Below are positions 34,700 through 42,845 of a stretch of 64,000 nucleotides of DNA, one piece after another (the first letter of the stretch is position 1; each line of letters begins with the position of its first letter). Source of the DNA: Flavobacteriales bacterium (GTDB lineage Bacteria; Bacteroidota; Bacteroidia; UBA10329); contig WGMW01000006.1 in NCBI GenBank assembly GCA_016124845.1, positions 1 through 64,000 on the forward strand, written 5' to 3'. The notes beneath the pieces are model-generated. The model made no database searches, was not told where the DNA came from, and worked only from the letters and a program-made list of their open reading frames with translations. The translations under genes and the position numbers were made by a program.

Positions 34700-35326
34700 A
34701 TGAAAGCGCTGCTGCCCATCGGCTACTTCCCTCCTATCAGTTACTTCGCGTATCTGCTGCGCGATGATGTGACCATCGAGAAACACGAGCATTTCGTGAA
34801 GCAATCGTTGCGTTCGCGCTGCGCGATAATGGGAGCCAACGGCCCATTGAATCTGTTGGTGCCCCGCGCGAAGGCCACCGAGCGGCAGCCCATTTCGCAA
34901 TCGGCCATCCATAATGCGGAAGACTGGCGCAAACTGCATTGGCGCAGTTTGGAAGCGGCCTACCGCAACTCGCCCTATTTCGAGTATTACGAAGATGAAC
35001 TGCTGCCGCTGTTCCAAGAGGAACACACCAACCATTTCGAGCTTGGATTGGAGTCGATACAGGCAGTTTGCGACATCTTGGGAATCGATTTCAAGCCTGC
35101 ATTCACCGAAAGCTACCAAACGGAATTCCACGGCATTGACCTCCGCAATGCGTGGAACAAGAAGCAATACGAGACCACTTCGCCTGTAGCGGAATTCCCA
35201 ACGTACATTCAGGTTTTTAGCGACCGCTTTGCGTTTGCGTCCGACCTCAGCATCCTCGATCTGATGTTCTGCCAAGGGCCGCGCTCCATCGATTACCTCC
35301 AGAACCTCGAACTCACCCACAAATGA
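34700..35326 (+). CDS. WbqC family protein
   Basis: This 208-residue cytoplasmic protein belongs to the WbqC/WbmP-like family. It starts with LLPIGYFPPISYFAYLL, the usual opening, and carries conserved ENPY-like positions and EKHEHFVKQSLRSRC, which follow the family pattern. Family members sit in surface-polysaccharide or aminotransferase contexts, and their activity is poorly defined. The ATG at 34700 is chosen because the family N-terminus begins there; a near -7 element (TATTTTCG) lies just upstream. Its stop overlaps the ATG of the alpha/beta hydrolase gene (ATGATG junction), so the two are coupled. Confidence 0.85.
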   Translation: MKALLPIGYFPPISYFAYLLRDDVTIEKHEHFVKQSLRSRCAIMGANGPLNLLVPRAKATERQPISQSAIHNAEDWRKLHWRSLEAAYRNSPYFEYYEDELLPLFQEEHTNHFELGLESIQAVCDILGIDFKPAFTESYQTEFHGIDLRNAWNKKQYETTSPVAEFPTYIQVFSDRFAFASDLSILDLMFCQGPRSIDYLQNLELTHK

Positions 35327-36153
35327 TGGAATCTGAGATCCCGTTCGTTGATCTTGGAGGCGATGGACCGATCATTCATCTGGCGCACGCCAACGGTTTT
35401 CCAGCCGAAACATATAACGTGCTTGTGAATGAACTGACCGCGGATTTCCACGTGATAGGCATGCAGGCGCGTCCACTTTGGCCGAATTCAGACTATTCTA
35501 AGTTCAGAACATGGCATGAGGCAGCGGATGATCTTATCCGTTTTTTGGACGGAAAGGGGCTGAAGAACATCATCGGCATGGGGCACTCGTTCGGGGCGGT
35601 ATGCACCATTATTGCGGCCAACAAACGTCCCGACCTGTTCAGCAAACTGGTGCTCATCGAGCCCGTCATCCTGCCGGGTTGGGTGTATTTGATGACCCGA
35701 CTTGCCCCGCAGAACATCATGAAACGCATCAGCCCCGTGGCAAAGAAAGCACTTCAACGCAAGGAGCGTTGGGAATCGCGCGAGGCAGCTTTCACCCAAT
35801 TCCGAGAGAAGAATGTGTTTGCACAAATGAGCGATGAGGCCCTTTGGGACTACGTGAACGCGGTGATGGTGGACGAAGGTTCGGGCATTAAACTCAAGTA
35901 CACCAAAGAATGGGAGGCGCAGATCTTCATCACGGTTTCGAACCCGTGGAAGGAACTCCAAGCTCTGAAACATCCGTTCATCGCCTTCCGAGGCGAAACC
36001 TCCGATACCATCCAACCGCAGGTTTGGAAAAAGTGGAAGCGCATTAACCGCACCGGGAAGCTGATGGAGATACCGAACAGCGGCCATCTGGTGCCGCTGG
36101 AGCGGCCGAAGGTGGTTGGTGGAGAGATTCGGAAGTTCATTCTCAGCACTTGA
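35323..36153 (+). CDS. Alpha/beta hydrolase
   Basis: This 276-residue cytoplasmic hydrolase has the nucleophile elbow GHSFGAV near residue 88-94. An oxyanion HANGFPAETY segment lies at about 24-33 and the catalytic His in NSGHLVPLERP near 252. A catalytic Asp is likely in FRGETSDT. The substrate is unknown; the fold resembles esterases and haloalkane-dehalogenase relatives. It overlaps WbqC by four bases, suggesting a two-gene operon. Repeats and an RNA element lie downstream. Confidence 0.87.
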   Translation: MMESEIPFVDLGGDGPIIHLAHANGFPAETYNVLVNELTADFHVIGMQARPLWPNSDYSKFRTWHEAADDLIRFLDGKGLKNIIGMGHSFGAVCTIIAANKRPDLFSKLVLIEPVILPGWVYLMTRLAPQNIMKRISPVAKKALQRKERWESREAAFTQFREKNVFAQMSDEALWDYVNAVMVDEGSGIKLKYTKEWEAQIFITVSNPWKELQALKHPFIAFRGETSDTIQPQVWKKWKRINRTGKLMEIPNSGHLVPLERPKVVGGEIRKFILST

Positions 36154-36242
36154 CCAATTGTTTCGCTGACGAGGGAGGCGCCTCTAAGGCCCCTCGTTCC
36201 TCGGGGAAGAAATAGGTGGTTCAGGCGTGGACAGGAGGGCAT

Positions 36243-36368
36243 TTCTGCACGTGGAAACGCCTCCCTGACGGGTTAGGAAGCACTTTTCTGTACAAGAATC
36301 GACATCCTGACTTGTCAGGGAGGCATTTCTTGACGCAGAAACGCCTCCCTGGCCGTGCGTTAGGGATG
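36243..36368. repeat. 42-bp unit present three times in tandem
   Basis: Units start at 36243, 36285 and 36327. Each holds TTCTGNACGNGGAAACGCC- or TTCTTGACGCAGAAACGCC-like words followed by a CTGAC/CTGGC stretch, with CCTCCCTG at the ends. The middle copy is the most diverged. Within copies, GGCATTTC and GAAACGCC can pair. The even spacing suggests a mobile or slipped repeat rather than a gene. The last copy runs into the adjacent Flavo-1-like RNA. Confidence 0.65.
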
Positions 36369-36474
36369 GCAGCGGCATCCTTTTTCCAGTACCCTTTGAG
36401 AACATCAGGGTACTGGAAAAAGATATAGCGGACAGCCCGGCCCCGCGATGCTGTGCGTGGGAAGCAATACCAAA
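36357..36474 (+). ncRNA. Flavo-1-like RNA motif
   Basis: This region contains a 15-bp perfect hairpin: CTTTTTCCAGTACCC (36380-36394) pairs with GGGTACTGGAAAAAG (36408-36422). It is flanked by GCGTTAGGGAT on the left and AGCCCGGCCCC on the right. AGCGG occurs on both sides (36371 and 36427), forming a symmetric internal loop, and a GC-rich hairpin follows at 36440-36470. The arrangement agrees with the Flavo-1 RNA described from Flavobacteria, as I recall it. The function of that RNA is unknown. A promoter-like element for the downstream gene lies after it, so it may be a separate transcript. Confidence 0.65.
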
Positions 36475-36513
36475 GCTGCTGCGGGGAACGCCCAAATGCT
36501 ATGCTCATACTGC

Positions 36514-36521
36514 TATATTTG
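36514..36521 (+). promoter_or_regulatory. -7 promoter element (TATATTTG) of the carboxylase gene
   Basis: This is a perfect TAnnTTTG match 21 bases before the ATG at 36543. It implies that the Flavo-1-like RNA is not part of this gene's leader, at least from this promoter. Confidence 0.5.
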
Positions 36522-36542
36522 GCATCCCGAAAAAAGAACGAT

Positions 36543-38168
36543 ATGGATCTGGAATTCAATAGGAACGAGGACGTGATGAAGCAGCTGATCTCTAAAATGG
36601 AGAGCAGATTGGAGCAGATCTACCTCGGTGGTGGTCAGAAACGGATTGATAAGGAGCACGCCAAAGGCAAGATGACGGCCCGCGAACGTGTGGAGGCGCT
36701 GATCGACAAGGGAACGGAAACCATCGAGATCGGGGCATTTGCCGGCTACGGTATGTATGAAGAACAGGGCGGTTGTCCTGGCGGTGGCGTGGTGGTGGTT
36801 ATCGGTTACGTGAGCGGAAAGCAGTGCATGATCGTGGCCAACGATGCCACGGTGAAGGCGGGCGCTTGGTTCCCCATTACTGGTAAAAAGAACCTGCGCG
36901 CGCAGGAAATTGCCATGGAAAACCGCTTGCCTATCATCTACTTGGTAGACAGCGCGGGTGTTTTCCTGCCCATGCAGAACGAGATATTTGCTGATAAGGA
37001 GCACTTCGGGCGCATTTTCCGCAACAACGCCAAGATGAGCAGCATGGGCATTCCGCAGATATCGGCCATTATGGGCAGCTGCGTGGCTGGCGGTGCTTAC
37101 CTGCCAATTATGAGCGATGAGGCGCTGATCGTGAACAAGACAGGCACCATTTTCCTTGCGGGATCGTACTTGGTGAAGGCCGCCATTGGCGAGAACATCG
37201 ATAACGAAACGCTGGGCGGTGCCACCACACATTGCGAGATCTCGGGCGTTACGGATTACAAGGCCGAGGACGATGCTGATGCATTGAAGACCATCCGCAG
37301 CCTGATGGACAAGATCGGCTCGTACGAGAAAGCGGGCTTCGACCGTAAGGAACCGAAGGCCCCAAAGGCCGATCCGAAAGAAATGTTGGGTGTGCTGCCT
37401 GAGTTGCGCACCAAAGAGTACGACACACGAGAGATCATCAAACGATTGGTAGACAACTCCGAGTTTGACGAATACAAGAAGGAATACGGCAAGACTATCA
37501 TCACGGCCTATGCGCGTATTGATGGATGGGCAGTGGGCATTGTGGCCAATCAGCGCAAAATTGTGAAGAGCGCCAAGGGCGAAATGCAGTTCGGAGGTGT
37601 GATCTATTCAGACAGTGCCGACAAGGCCGCACGCTTCATAATGAACTGCAACCAGAAAAAGATACCGTTGCTTTTTATGCATGATGTAACGGGATTCATG
37701 GTCGGGTCGCGCTCAGAGCATGGCGGCATTATTAAGGATGGTGCCAAGATGGTGAATGCGGTTTCGAACAGTACCGTGCCTAAGTTCACCGTGGTGGTGA
37801 GCAACAGCTACGGGGCCGGTAACTACGCCATGTGCGGAAAGGCTTATGACCCGCGCCTTATTGTGGCGTGGCCAACGGCAAACATTGCCGTAATGGGCGG
37901 TGCGCAGGCTGCAAAAGTGCTGCTACAGATACAGACCAGCACCCTGAAAGCACAAGGAAAAGAGCTTTCGCCAGAGGATGAAAAAGCGCTCTTGGACAAG
38001 ATCACGCAGGGTTATGACGAGCAGACCTCACCCTACTACGCAGCTTCGCGCCTTTGGGTAGATGCCATCATCAATCCATTGGATACACGTAAGTGGATAA
38101 GCATGGGAATTGAGGCTGCCGAACATGCGCCTGTAGAGAAATTCAACCCTGGAGTGATACAAACATAG
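36543..38168 (+). CDS. Acyl-CoA carboxylase subunit beta (carboxyltransferase)
   Basis: This 541-residue enzyme subunit transfers carboxyl from biotin to an acyl-CoA. Two crotonase-like halves are present. The N-terminal half carries GKMTARERVE and NDATVKAGAWFP, and the C-terminal half carries MHDVTGFMVGS and GNYAMCGKAYDPR. Alanine-rich oxyanion segments are VAGGAYLP and IAVMGGAQAAK. The length and NLRAQEIAMENRLPI segment fit methylcrotonyl- or propionyl-CoA carboxylase type. No biotin carboxylase gene lies next to it, so the partner must be encoded elsewhere. The frame is open to 36453, but the -7 element supports the ATG at 36543. Confidence 0.92.
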   Translation: MDLEFNRNEDVMKQLISKMESRLEQIYLGGGQKRIDKEHAKGKMTARERVEALIDKGTETIEIGAFAGYGMYEEQGGCPGGGVVVVIGYVSGKQCMIVANDATVKAGAWFPITGKKNLRAQEIAMENRLPIIYLVDSAGVFLPMQNEIFADKEHFGRIFRNNAKMSSMGIPQISAIMGSCVAGGAYLPIMSDEALIVNKTGTIFLAGSYLVKAAIGENIDNETLGGATTHCEISGVTDYKAEDDADALKTIRSLMDKIGSYEKAGFDRKEPKAPKADPKEMLGVLPELRTKEYDTREIIKRLVDNSEFDEYKKEYGKTIITAYARIDGWAVGIVANQRKIVKSAKGEMQFGGVIYSDSADKAARFIMNCNQKKIPLLFMHDVTGFMVGSRSEHGGIIKDGAKMVNAVSNSTVPKFTVVVSNSYGAGNYAMCGKAYDPRLIVAWPTANIAVMGGAQAAKVLLQIQTSTLKAQGKELSPEDEKALLDKITQGYDEQTSPYYAASRLWVDAIINPLDTRKWISMGIEAAEHAPVEKFNPGVIQT

Positions 38169-38195
38169 CCCCCTCCTAACTCCCAGAGAGGAAGG
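38163..38195. repeat. Reduced copy of the GC-rich dyad repeat
   Basis: The sequence starting AGCCCCCTCCTAACTCCCAG with a GAGAGGAAGG right arm resembles one half of the element at 673-782. It begins at the carboxylase stop codon and could act as a weak terminator. Confidence 0.4.
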
Positions 38196-38235
38196 AAAAC
38201 GAAAATAGAACGCCATCCTTAAAAGCACGAAATCC

Positions 38236-39183
38236 ATGAATCTTTCCTCCAACCGACCATGGTCCATGGACTATCGACTGTTGACCATACTCACGTTTTT
38301 CGTTTTTCATTTCTGGTTTTCCATTGCCGAAGCGCAAACCCTCAACTCCACTCCTTCAGAGCTAACGGCCAAGGAGACACAACCACTCAAGGTCCTCTCC
38401 TACAACATTCACATGCTGCCGCCTTTGGCCAAGTTCACGGGCAAGCAGCGCAGGGCCAAACGTCTCGGTGATCTGTTCAAGGATTCTGACTTCGACATCA
38501 TCGTTTTCCAAGAGGCTTTTCATGGCGCAGCCAGAAGAAAGATCAAGCGCAGGATGAAGGACACTTACCCTTACATCCTCGGCCCGGCCAACAGGAGGTG
38601 GTATTCGCTCAAGACGAACAGCGGCATTTGGATAGTAAGTAAGATTCCGCTGGAGCCATTGGCCGAAATTGATTTCGACTACTGCGAAGGCATCGATTGC
38701 TGGGCTCGCAAAGGTGCACTCTTGGCCGAAGGTGAATTCAACGGACAGAAATTCCAGATACTTGGAACGCACTTGGAGGCTGGTGGCGATAGAGATGCCA
38801 AGGTCAGCCAGTACCGAGAGTTGGGAGAACTCTTTAAGCAATACAGAAAAGAAGGCGTTCCGCAGATCGCGGCTGGCGATTTCAATACCAAGAAATTCCA
38901 AGACACGACCTACTACAACCAACTTGTCCGCATTTTGGGAATGACAGACGGCCCCATTCTAAGCGAACAGAAATACAGTAGCGATAGTTATGTGAACGAC
39001 ATCAAGATTAAACGTGGCGACAAGAAAAAGCAGGGCGTTATCGACTTCGTATTCTATGGGGCGAATGGGGTGAATGCCACAATCAACCGCTACGTGCGTA
39101 TGCCACGCTGGCAATGGAGCAAAGACCGCCAGGATCTGAGTGACCATTTTGCCGTGGAGGCGCAAATTGAGTTTGACAAATAA
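38236..39183 (+). CDS. Secreted endonuclease/exonuclease/phosphatase family protein (sphingomyelinase-like)
   Basis: This 315-residue (or 305) protein has a signal peptide ending SIAEAQ. A DNase I-like fold follows, with SYNIHMLP near residue 56, IIVFQEAFHG (catalytic Glu), GTHLEAGGD, AGDFNTKKF and the terminal SDHFAVEAQ. These match bacterial neutral sphingomyelinase/EEP motifs, so a phosphodiesterase acting on lipid head groups outside the inner membrane is likely. Start is uncertain between 38236 and the ATG at 38266. The N-terminal codons overlap an intergenic repeat word (38259-38292). It overlaps the next gene at TAATG. Confidence 0.82.
   Translation: MNLSSNRPWSMDYRLLTILTFFVFHFWFSIAEAQTLNSTPSELTAKETQPLKVLSYNIHMLPPLAKFTGKQRRAKRLGDLFKDSDFDIIVFQEAFHGAARRKIKRRMKDTYPYILGPANRRWYSLKTNSGIWIVSKIPLEPLAEIDFDYCEGIDCWARKGALLAEGEFNGQKFQILGTHLEAGGDRDAKVSQYRELGELFKQYRKEGVPQIAAGDFNTKKFQDTTYYNQLVRILGMTDGPILSEQKYSSDSYVNDIKIKRGDKKKQGVIDFVFYGANGVNATINRYVRMPRWQWSKDRQDLSDHFAVEAQIEFDK
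38259..38292. repeat. GTCCATGGAC-type repeat overlapping a gene start
   Basis: ACCATGGTCCATGGAC followed by TATCGACTGTTGACC resembles the intergenic repeat at 3542-3616. Here it lies over the first codons of the phosphatase gene and supplies a candidate ATG. Confidence 0.5.
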
Positions 39184-39794
39184 TGATGAGGTTACTTGTT
39201 TATTGTGCTCTCCTATTCTTCCCGCGTTCAAGCGGTCTTTGTCAAAACCATACGATTGGATTCTACACAACGGTTGAAGACTTTGGTAAGAATCGGCCTT
39301 TCCATACTACCAGTTTCTCGCTGAAACCTCGGAAAGACAAGTACATCCCTGAACTTTATAAATTGAACCCGTTGGGAAAGGACCTCTTGGCTACTGATTT
39401 TGAAAGAACCTGTCAACTTGCTTGGAACGGTGAGAATCTGTTTATCAATATTGGCCTTCAAAGGATGAAGCGCGGGTTTGTGAAGATTGAAAAATTGGGT
39501 TCGTATGTTTTCTTCATCGGTCGACCTCAGTATTACGTTGATTGGCCAGGTAGCAGAGGATGGGTAAGTCAGGAAAGCGAACCTCTTGACACTCGTAAAT
39601 CCAAACCCTACGTATTTGACATGACCTTGGGACGAATCCATCCTTTAACTCCATCAACCGTTGAACGGCTTTTAGAGCCATTCCCCGACCTCCTCAGTCT
39701 TTACTCAAAAGACCCGAATTGGAAAAGTCTTGAAACCATGGGGCTCTATATTGAATTGTTGAATGGACTGCTGGAAACCAACTCCATGAAGTGA
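39183..39794 (+). CDS. Secreted protein of unknown function
   Basis: This 203-residue protein has a signal peptide (1-21, ending SSGLCQ). The mature part is beta-rich with aromatic residues, including FINIGLQRMKRGFVKI, YVFFIGRPQYYV and DMTLGRIHPLTP. It shows no sorting domain and no recognised family. It overlaps the sphingomyelinase-like gene by one base (TAATG), so the two are coupled and perhaps share a substrate or location. The function is unknown. Confidence 0.7.
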   Translation: MMRLLVYCALLFFPRSSGLCQNHTIGFYTTVEDFGKNRPFHTTSFSLKPRKDKYIPELYKLNPLGKDLLATDFERTCQLAWNGENLFINIGLQRMKRGFVKIEKLGSYVFFIGRPQYYVDWPGSRGWVSQESEPLDTRKSKPYVFDMTLGRIHPLTPSTVERLLEPFPDLLSLYSKDPNWKSLETMGLYIELLNGLLETNSMK

Positions 39795-39902
39795 TCTAAT
39801 AAGGTTGAACCGATGGAATCATTACGTCCATTTCGACCAACACCGATAACCTAATTGGCCGGATTCGGTAAACAGAACGGAAACTATCCTGTTTATCAGA
39901 AC

Positions 39903-40679
39903 ATGAAAACCACCATCCTTTTCATTGTCTCACATTTTATTGTCATTTCCTCCGCCTTGGCGCAGAGCAATTATGAGGAGGCAATAACGTGGTACGCAAA
40001 ACGCACCGAAGGCGCGCAGGGCGTAAAGGCGGCCAACGAACCTATTTCCAATGCCATCCATTATTTCGAAAAGGCATTGGCGGCACACGAGAACGAATTG
40101 GACGCAGGCGTCTACCTCATGCGCAGCTACATCTATAAAGGGCGTTTCGTGCTTGAAGACAATACCGAAAAACGGGACATTTATGAGAAAGCGAAAAAGG
40201 TAGGCGAGCAGTTGGTTCCGAAATACCCGAACAGTGCAGAACTTCGGTTCGAGAACATGACGGCCATTGGACTTTGGGGCGAACGCTTGGGCATTTTCAA
40301 AGCAGCCAGCGAAGGCATTGCCGATAGGGTGAAGTCAGAGACGGAAACGCTGATCCGCCTCGACCCTGAATTCAGACATGCCATTGGACAGCGCGCCTTG
40401 GCGGTGCTGAACCTGATGGCTCCCAAAATTCCGTTCATTATGAGTTGGCCCAGCGATGAACTCGGCTTGGAAATGACCAAAGACGTGGTAACGCGCTATC
40501 CGAACGACATCGGTAACAACTACTTCTATGCCGAAGCACTTGTGGAGAACGGGAAGGAAAAAGAAGCCGTTCCGTATCTGAAAAAGGCACTGTCGATGGA
40601 ACCGGACCCAGAATACCTGTTGGAAGACCGACACTTCCACCTTCGGGCTAAAAAGATGCTGGAAAAACTGAAGAGCTGA
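39903..40679 (+). CDS. Secreted TPR-like protein
   Basis: This 258-residue protein has a signal peptide (1-21, ending SALAQ) and an all-helical mature part. TPR-like pairs include AIHYFEKALAAHENELDAGVY and ETLIRLDPEFRHAIGQRAL; the last is AVPYLKKALSMEPDPEY. The architecture resembles TatT-type periplasmic TPR proteins and eukaryotic RMD1-like proteins. The role is probably protein binding or scaffolding in the periplasm. The ATG at 39903 starts the signal peptide. It is followed after three bases by the DoxX-like gene, suggesting an operon. Confidence 0.75.
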   Translation: MKTTILFIVSHFIVISSALAQSNYEEAITWYAKRTEGAQGVKAANEPISNAIHYFEKALAAHENELDAGVYLMRSYIYKGRFVLEDNTEKRDIYEKAKKVGEQLVPKYPNSAELRFENMTAIGLWGERLGIFKAASEGIADRVKSETETLIRLDPEFRHAIGQRALAVLNLMAPKIPFIMSWPSDELGLEMTKDVVTRYPNDIGNNYFYAEALVENGKEKEAVPYLKKALSMEPDPEYLLEDRHFHLRAKKMLEKLKS

Positions 40680-40681
40680 GC

Positions 40682-41044
40682 ATGAAGAAAGTAGGAACAA
40701 TTGTTTTTGGATTGCTGATGATCGTTGCTGGCGCAATGCATTTCATCATGCCACACATGTACGACCCGTTCATGTCTGATTTTCTTCCCAAACTGGCGGT
40801 CAATTATGTGACAGGCGTTGTTGAAATGCTTGTCGGTCTGGCCATGTTCTTCCCAGCCTCAAGAAGCCGTGCTTCGCTTTTGATTCTGGTGATGATGATC
40901 GCGTTCCTGCCACTTCACATTACAGACATCTTTCGCGAAAACCCGGCCATTGGAAGTCACATGGCCGCGTACATCCGACTTCCGATCCAGTTTCTGCTGG
41001 TCTTCTTGGCTTACAAACTCTGGCAGAGCCTCTCCCGAACGTAG
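40682..41044 (+). CDS. DoxX-like small membrane protein
   Basis: This 120-residue inner-membrane protein has four predicted helices (about 4-18, 42-60, 66-82 and 98-115). GAMHFIMP, RSRASL and HITDIFRENP match the DoxX/DUF417-like group. The group includes subunits of thiosulfate:quinone oxidoreductase and many uncharacterised proteins. The role here is unknown. It follows the TPR gene by three bases and is followed by a small membrane protein gene 46 bp later. Confidence 0.75.
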   Translation: MKKVGTIVFGLLMIVAGAMHFIMPHMYDPFMSDFLPKLAVNYVTGVVEMLVGLAMFFPASRSRASLLILVMMIAFLPLHITDIFRENPAIGSHMAAYIRLPIQFLLVFLAYKLWQSLSRT

Positions 41045-41089
41045 TATTTCGAACTCAGAACATTTGTTTCATGATGATGTTTCCACATC

Positions 41090-41359
41090 ATGCAATGGAT
41101 AAAGGATAATATCTGGCTGATCCTGTTCATCATCTGGGGCTTGCCGTTGGGTACGTTCCGAAGTCGATTCCGAAAGATGGTGTATGAAACAGATGACTGG
41201 ACCATCAACATCAAACCTTATTTTGTGAAAGAGACCAAAGCGTTGCTTGGTTTTTTGCGAATTGAGAATCCGGAATTTGAAAAGACGCGGAATTACTACC
41301 GCTTCTATCTGACCATCTATTTGGCCCTGTTTCTTGCCTACAAATTCATGGGAAACTGA
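41090..41359 (+). CDS. Small membrane protein of unknown function
   Basis: This 89-residue protein has a hydrophobic N-terminal segment (IWLILFIIWGLPLG) and a C-terminal one (FYLTIYLALFLAY), with a charged middle (RSRFRKMVYETDDW). Both ends probably cross the inner membrane. No family is recognised. Its 3' end overlaps the 3' end of the convergent gene by 22 bp. It may be co-transcribed with the DoxX-like gene. Confidence 0.6.
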   Translation: MQWIKDNIWLILFIIWGLPLGTFRSRFRKMVYETDDWTINIKPYFVKETKALLGFLRIENPEFEKTRNYYRFYLTIYLALFLAYKFMGN

Positions 41360-42054
41360 GAATCTCCGTTCGAAACAGATAAGGTCAGTTCATTCACCTT
41401 CTGTCTCATTTTGTTCCGATTCTCAGCAAACTGTCTTTTTGCAGAATCATTCGAACCGAAAACATTCGCCATCATCTTATCGATCATCAATCGGCCTCCA
41501 CTCAGAAAGTCAGATTCAGTCTCATTGATGTTGAGTTCGATGGTACCATTGGAATGAATCACTCCTTTGTAATCCACTGGCAGTGTCTGAATAAATCCGA
41601 ACCCGGAAGAAACCGCTTTCAAGTTCAAATTTCCCCAATGATCAACGCTGCCCTGAATTCGTTTCGGGAACATGTATTCGGCAACGGGGTTGAGCGGAAA
41701 ATTGCCCTGATCCGTGTAGCAGTAAGCATATCCATTTTCAGATATGTTTCCCTTGTATCGGGTGCTATGCGAATGCAGCACCGCCATGGTGGTTGAGGTC
41801 ACTTTAAAGTAAACTCCAGCTGAAGCCATCAATTTCAAATTCTCATTGGCGATTGAAAGATACGCTGGGTCATTCTTCAGCAGATAATTGTCCGCCAAAC
41901 GGAAACATTGCTGGTTCAGATTTCGAATGCGCGCATCAAGCCCTTTTGCCCCGAACCAATACTGTATGGGACGTTGAAACCATTTCAATGATTTCATTTT
42001 TTCGAGAGTTTGTGCCTCTTCGCAAAGCTTTTTCAATCCACTCGGTTTTTCCAT
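41338..42054 (-). CDS. Cytoplasmic protein of unknown function
   Basis: This 238-residue protein starts at MEKPSGLKKLCEEAQ. The N-terminal third is helical and basic. The middle has VYFKVTSTTMAVLHSHSTRYKGN and GYAYCYTDQGNFPLNP, likely a beta domain. The C-terminal part ends with a helical DSAKRQFAENRNKMRQKV. No family is recognised. The frame is open to 42102, but a terminator of the upstream gene lies there, so the ATG at 42054 is preferred. Its 3' end overlaps a convergent gene by 22 bp. Confidence 0.6.
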   Translation of the reverse strand: MEKPSGLKKLCEEAQTLEKMKSLKWFQRPIQYWFGAKGLDARIRNLNQQCFRLADNYLLKNDPAYLSIANENLKLMASAGVYFKVTSTTMAVLHSHSTRYKGNISENGYAYCYTDQGNFPLNPVAEYMFPKRIQGSVDHWGNLNLKAVSSGFGFIQTLPVDYKGVIHSNGTIELNINETESDFLSGGRLMIDKMMANVFGSNDSAKRQFAENRNKMRQKVNELTLSVSNGDSQFPMNL

Positions 42055-42080
42055 GCCGAAAATTACGGCTGGCAAACTCC

Positions 42081-42116
42081 AAAACAAAAAACCCTCCCAC
42101 ATTCGTGGAAGGGTTT
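42081..42116 (-). terminator. Rho-independent terminator after the 162-residue envelope protein gene
   Basis: On the minus strand AAACCCTTCCAC pairs with GTGGGAGGGTTT (one U-G pair) around a GAAT loop, followed by TTTTGTTTT-like T-rich sequence. It separates the genes at 42151-42639 and 41338-42054. Confidence 0.85.
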
Positions 42117-42150
42117 CTACAGTTCCGAGGTTTCTCGATCAGCCTCGTTA

Positions 42151-42639
42151 TTATTCTTGGTATGCAACTGGCATCTGAGGCGACTTAGCGAAATCATTCA
42201 CCGATGGATCGAAGTAGATCCAAGCTGCCTCTTCCGGATTTTCCATGTCACCTTCTTGCACGTTCACATCAAACTCAAACTTCTGATTGTCAAACTTATA
42301 CCCCTTCATCACTTCGGTATTCACATTGAATCGCTTGTGAACGCCCGTGTTTGAGGCCACATCGATGATGTAATCCTTATCAAACTCAACATCAAAACTG
42401 AAACGTCCGTCACGGGGAACCATTTGCTGCTTCATCAATTCTACACTTTGCGACTGATGATAGTACCTGTAAATGGTAACCGAACTCATCACCTTCTTAT
42501 CCTTCTTATCACACAGGATGTTGCCTTTGACGGTTAAGGTTCCATAATTTTGAGCGCTCACCGAAACTCCGCACAATACCAACACCACCACAAACACCTG
42601 AGCGTAAATTCTTGAGATAATTTTAGTAAGAAGATCCAT
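42151..42639 (-). CDS. Secreted carboxypeptidase-regulatory-like domain protein
   Basis: This 162-residue protein has a signal peptide (about 1-30, ending SVSAQ) and one beta domain (GTLTVKGNILCDKKD; RDGRFSFDVEFDKDYIIDV). A short linker ends in AAWIYFDPSVNDFAKS. The whole layout matches the N-terminal part of the giant coiled-coil protein at 10920-16184, down to the F-x-P-V/S-x(n)-N-x-F linker, but it ends there without a coiled coil. It is probably a periplasmic or envelope protein of unknown role. The ATG at 42639 begins the signal peptide. Confidence 0.7.
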   Translation of the reverse strand: MDLLTKIISRIYAQVFVVVLVLCGVSVSAQNYGTLTVKGNILCDKKDKKVMSSVTIYRYYHQSQSVELMKQQMVPRDGRFSFDVEFDKDYIIDVASNTGVHKRFNVNTEVMKGYKFDNQKFEFDVNVQEGDMENPEEAAWIYFDPSVNDFAKSPQMPVAYQE

Positions 42640-42815
42640 CACGTTTTGATTTTTAAGGGTTATGGAATGCTTAACGGGAGATTTAATTTTCCGTTTCCGT
42701 TTATCGATGAACGACATATTCCTCGGATTAACGGTAACTATCAAAGGGCAAACGACCGTTTCCGATACCATCAAACTTTGAGGCCAGAAGGTTTAGCCCC
42801 GAACAGCGCGAATCC

Positions 42816-42823
42816 TATCTTTG
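42816..42823 (+). promoter_or_regulatory. -7 promoter element (TATCTTTG) of thrS
   Basis: This is a perfect TAnnTTTG match 22 bases before the thrS ATG at 42846. Confidence 0.55.
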
Positions 42824-42845
42824 CGCCCCAAATCTGAATATCGAA

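Noticed and set aside
36243-36368. CRISPR array
   Set aside because: Three 42-bp units without unique spacers and no cas genes nearby.
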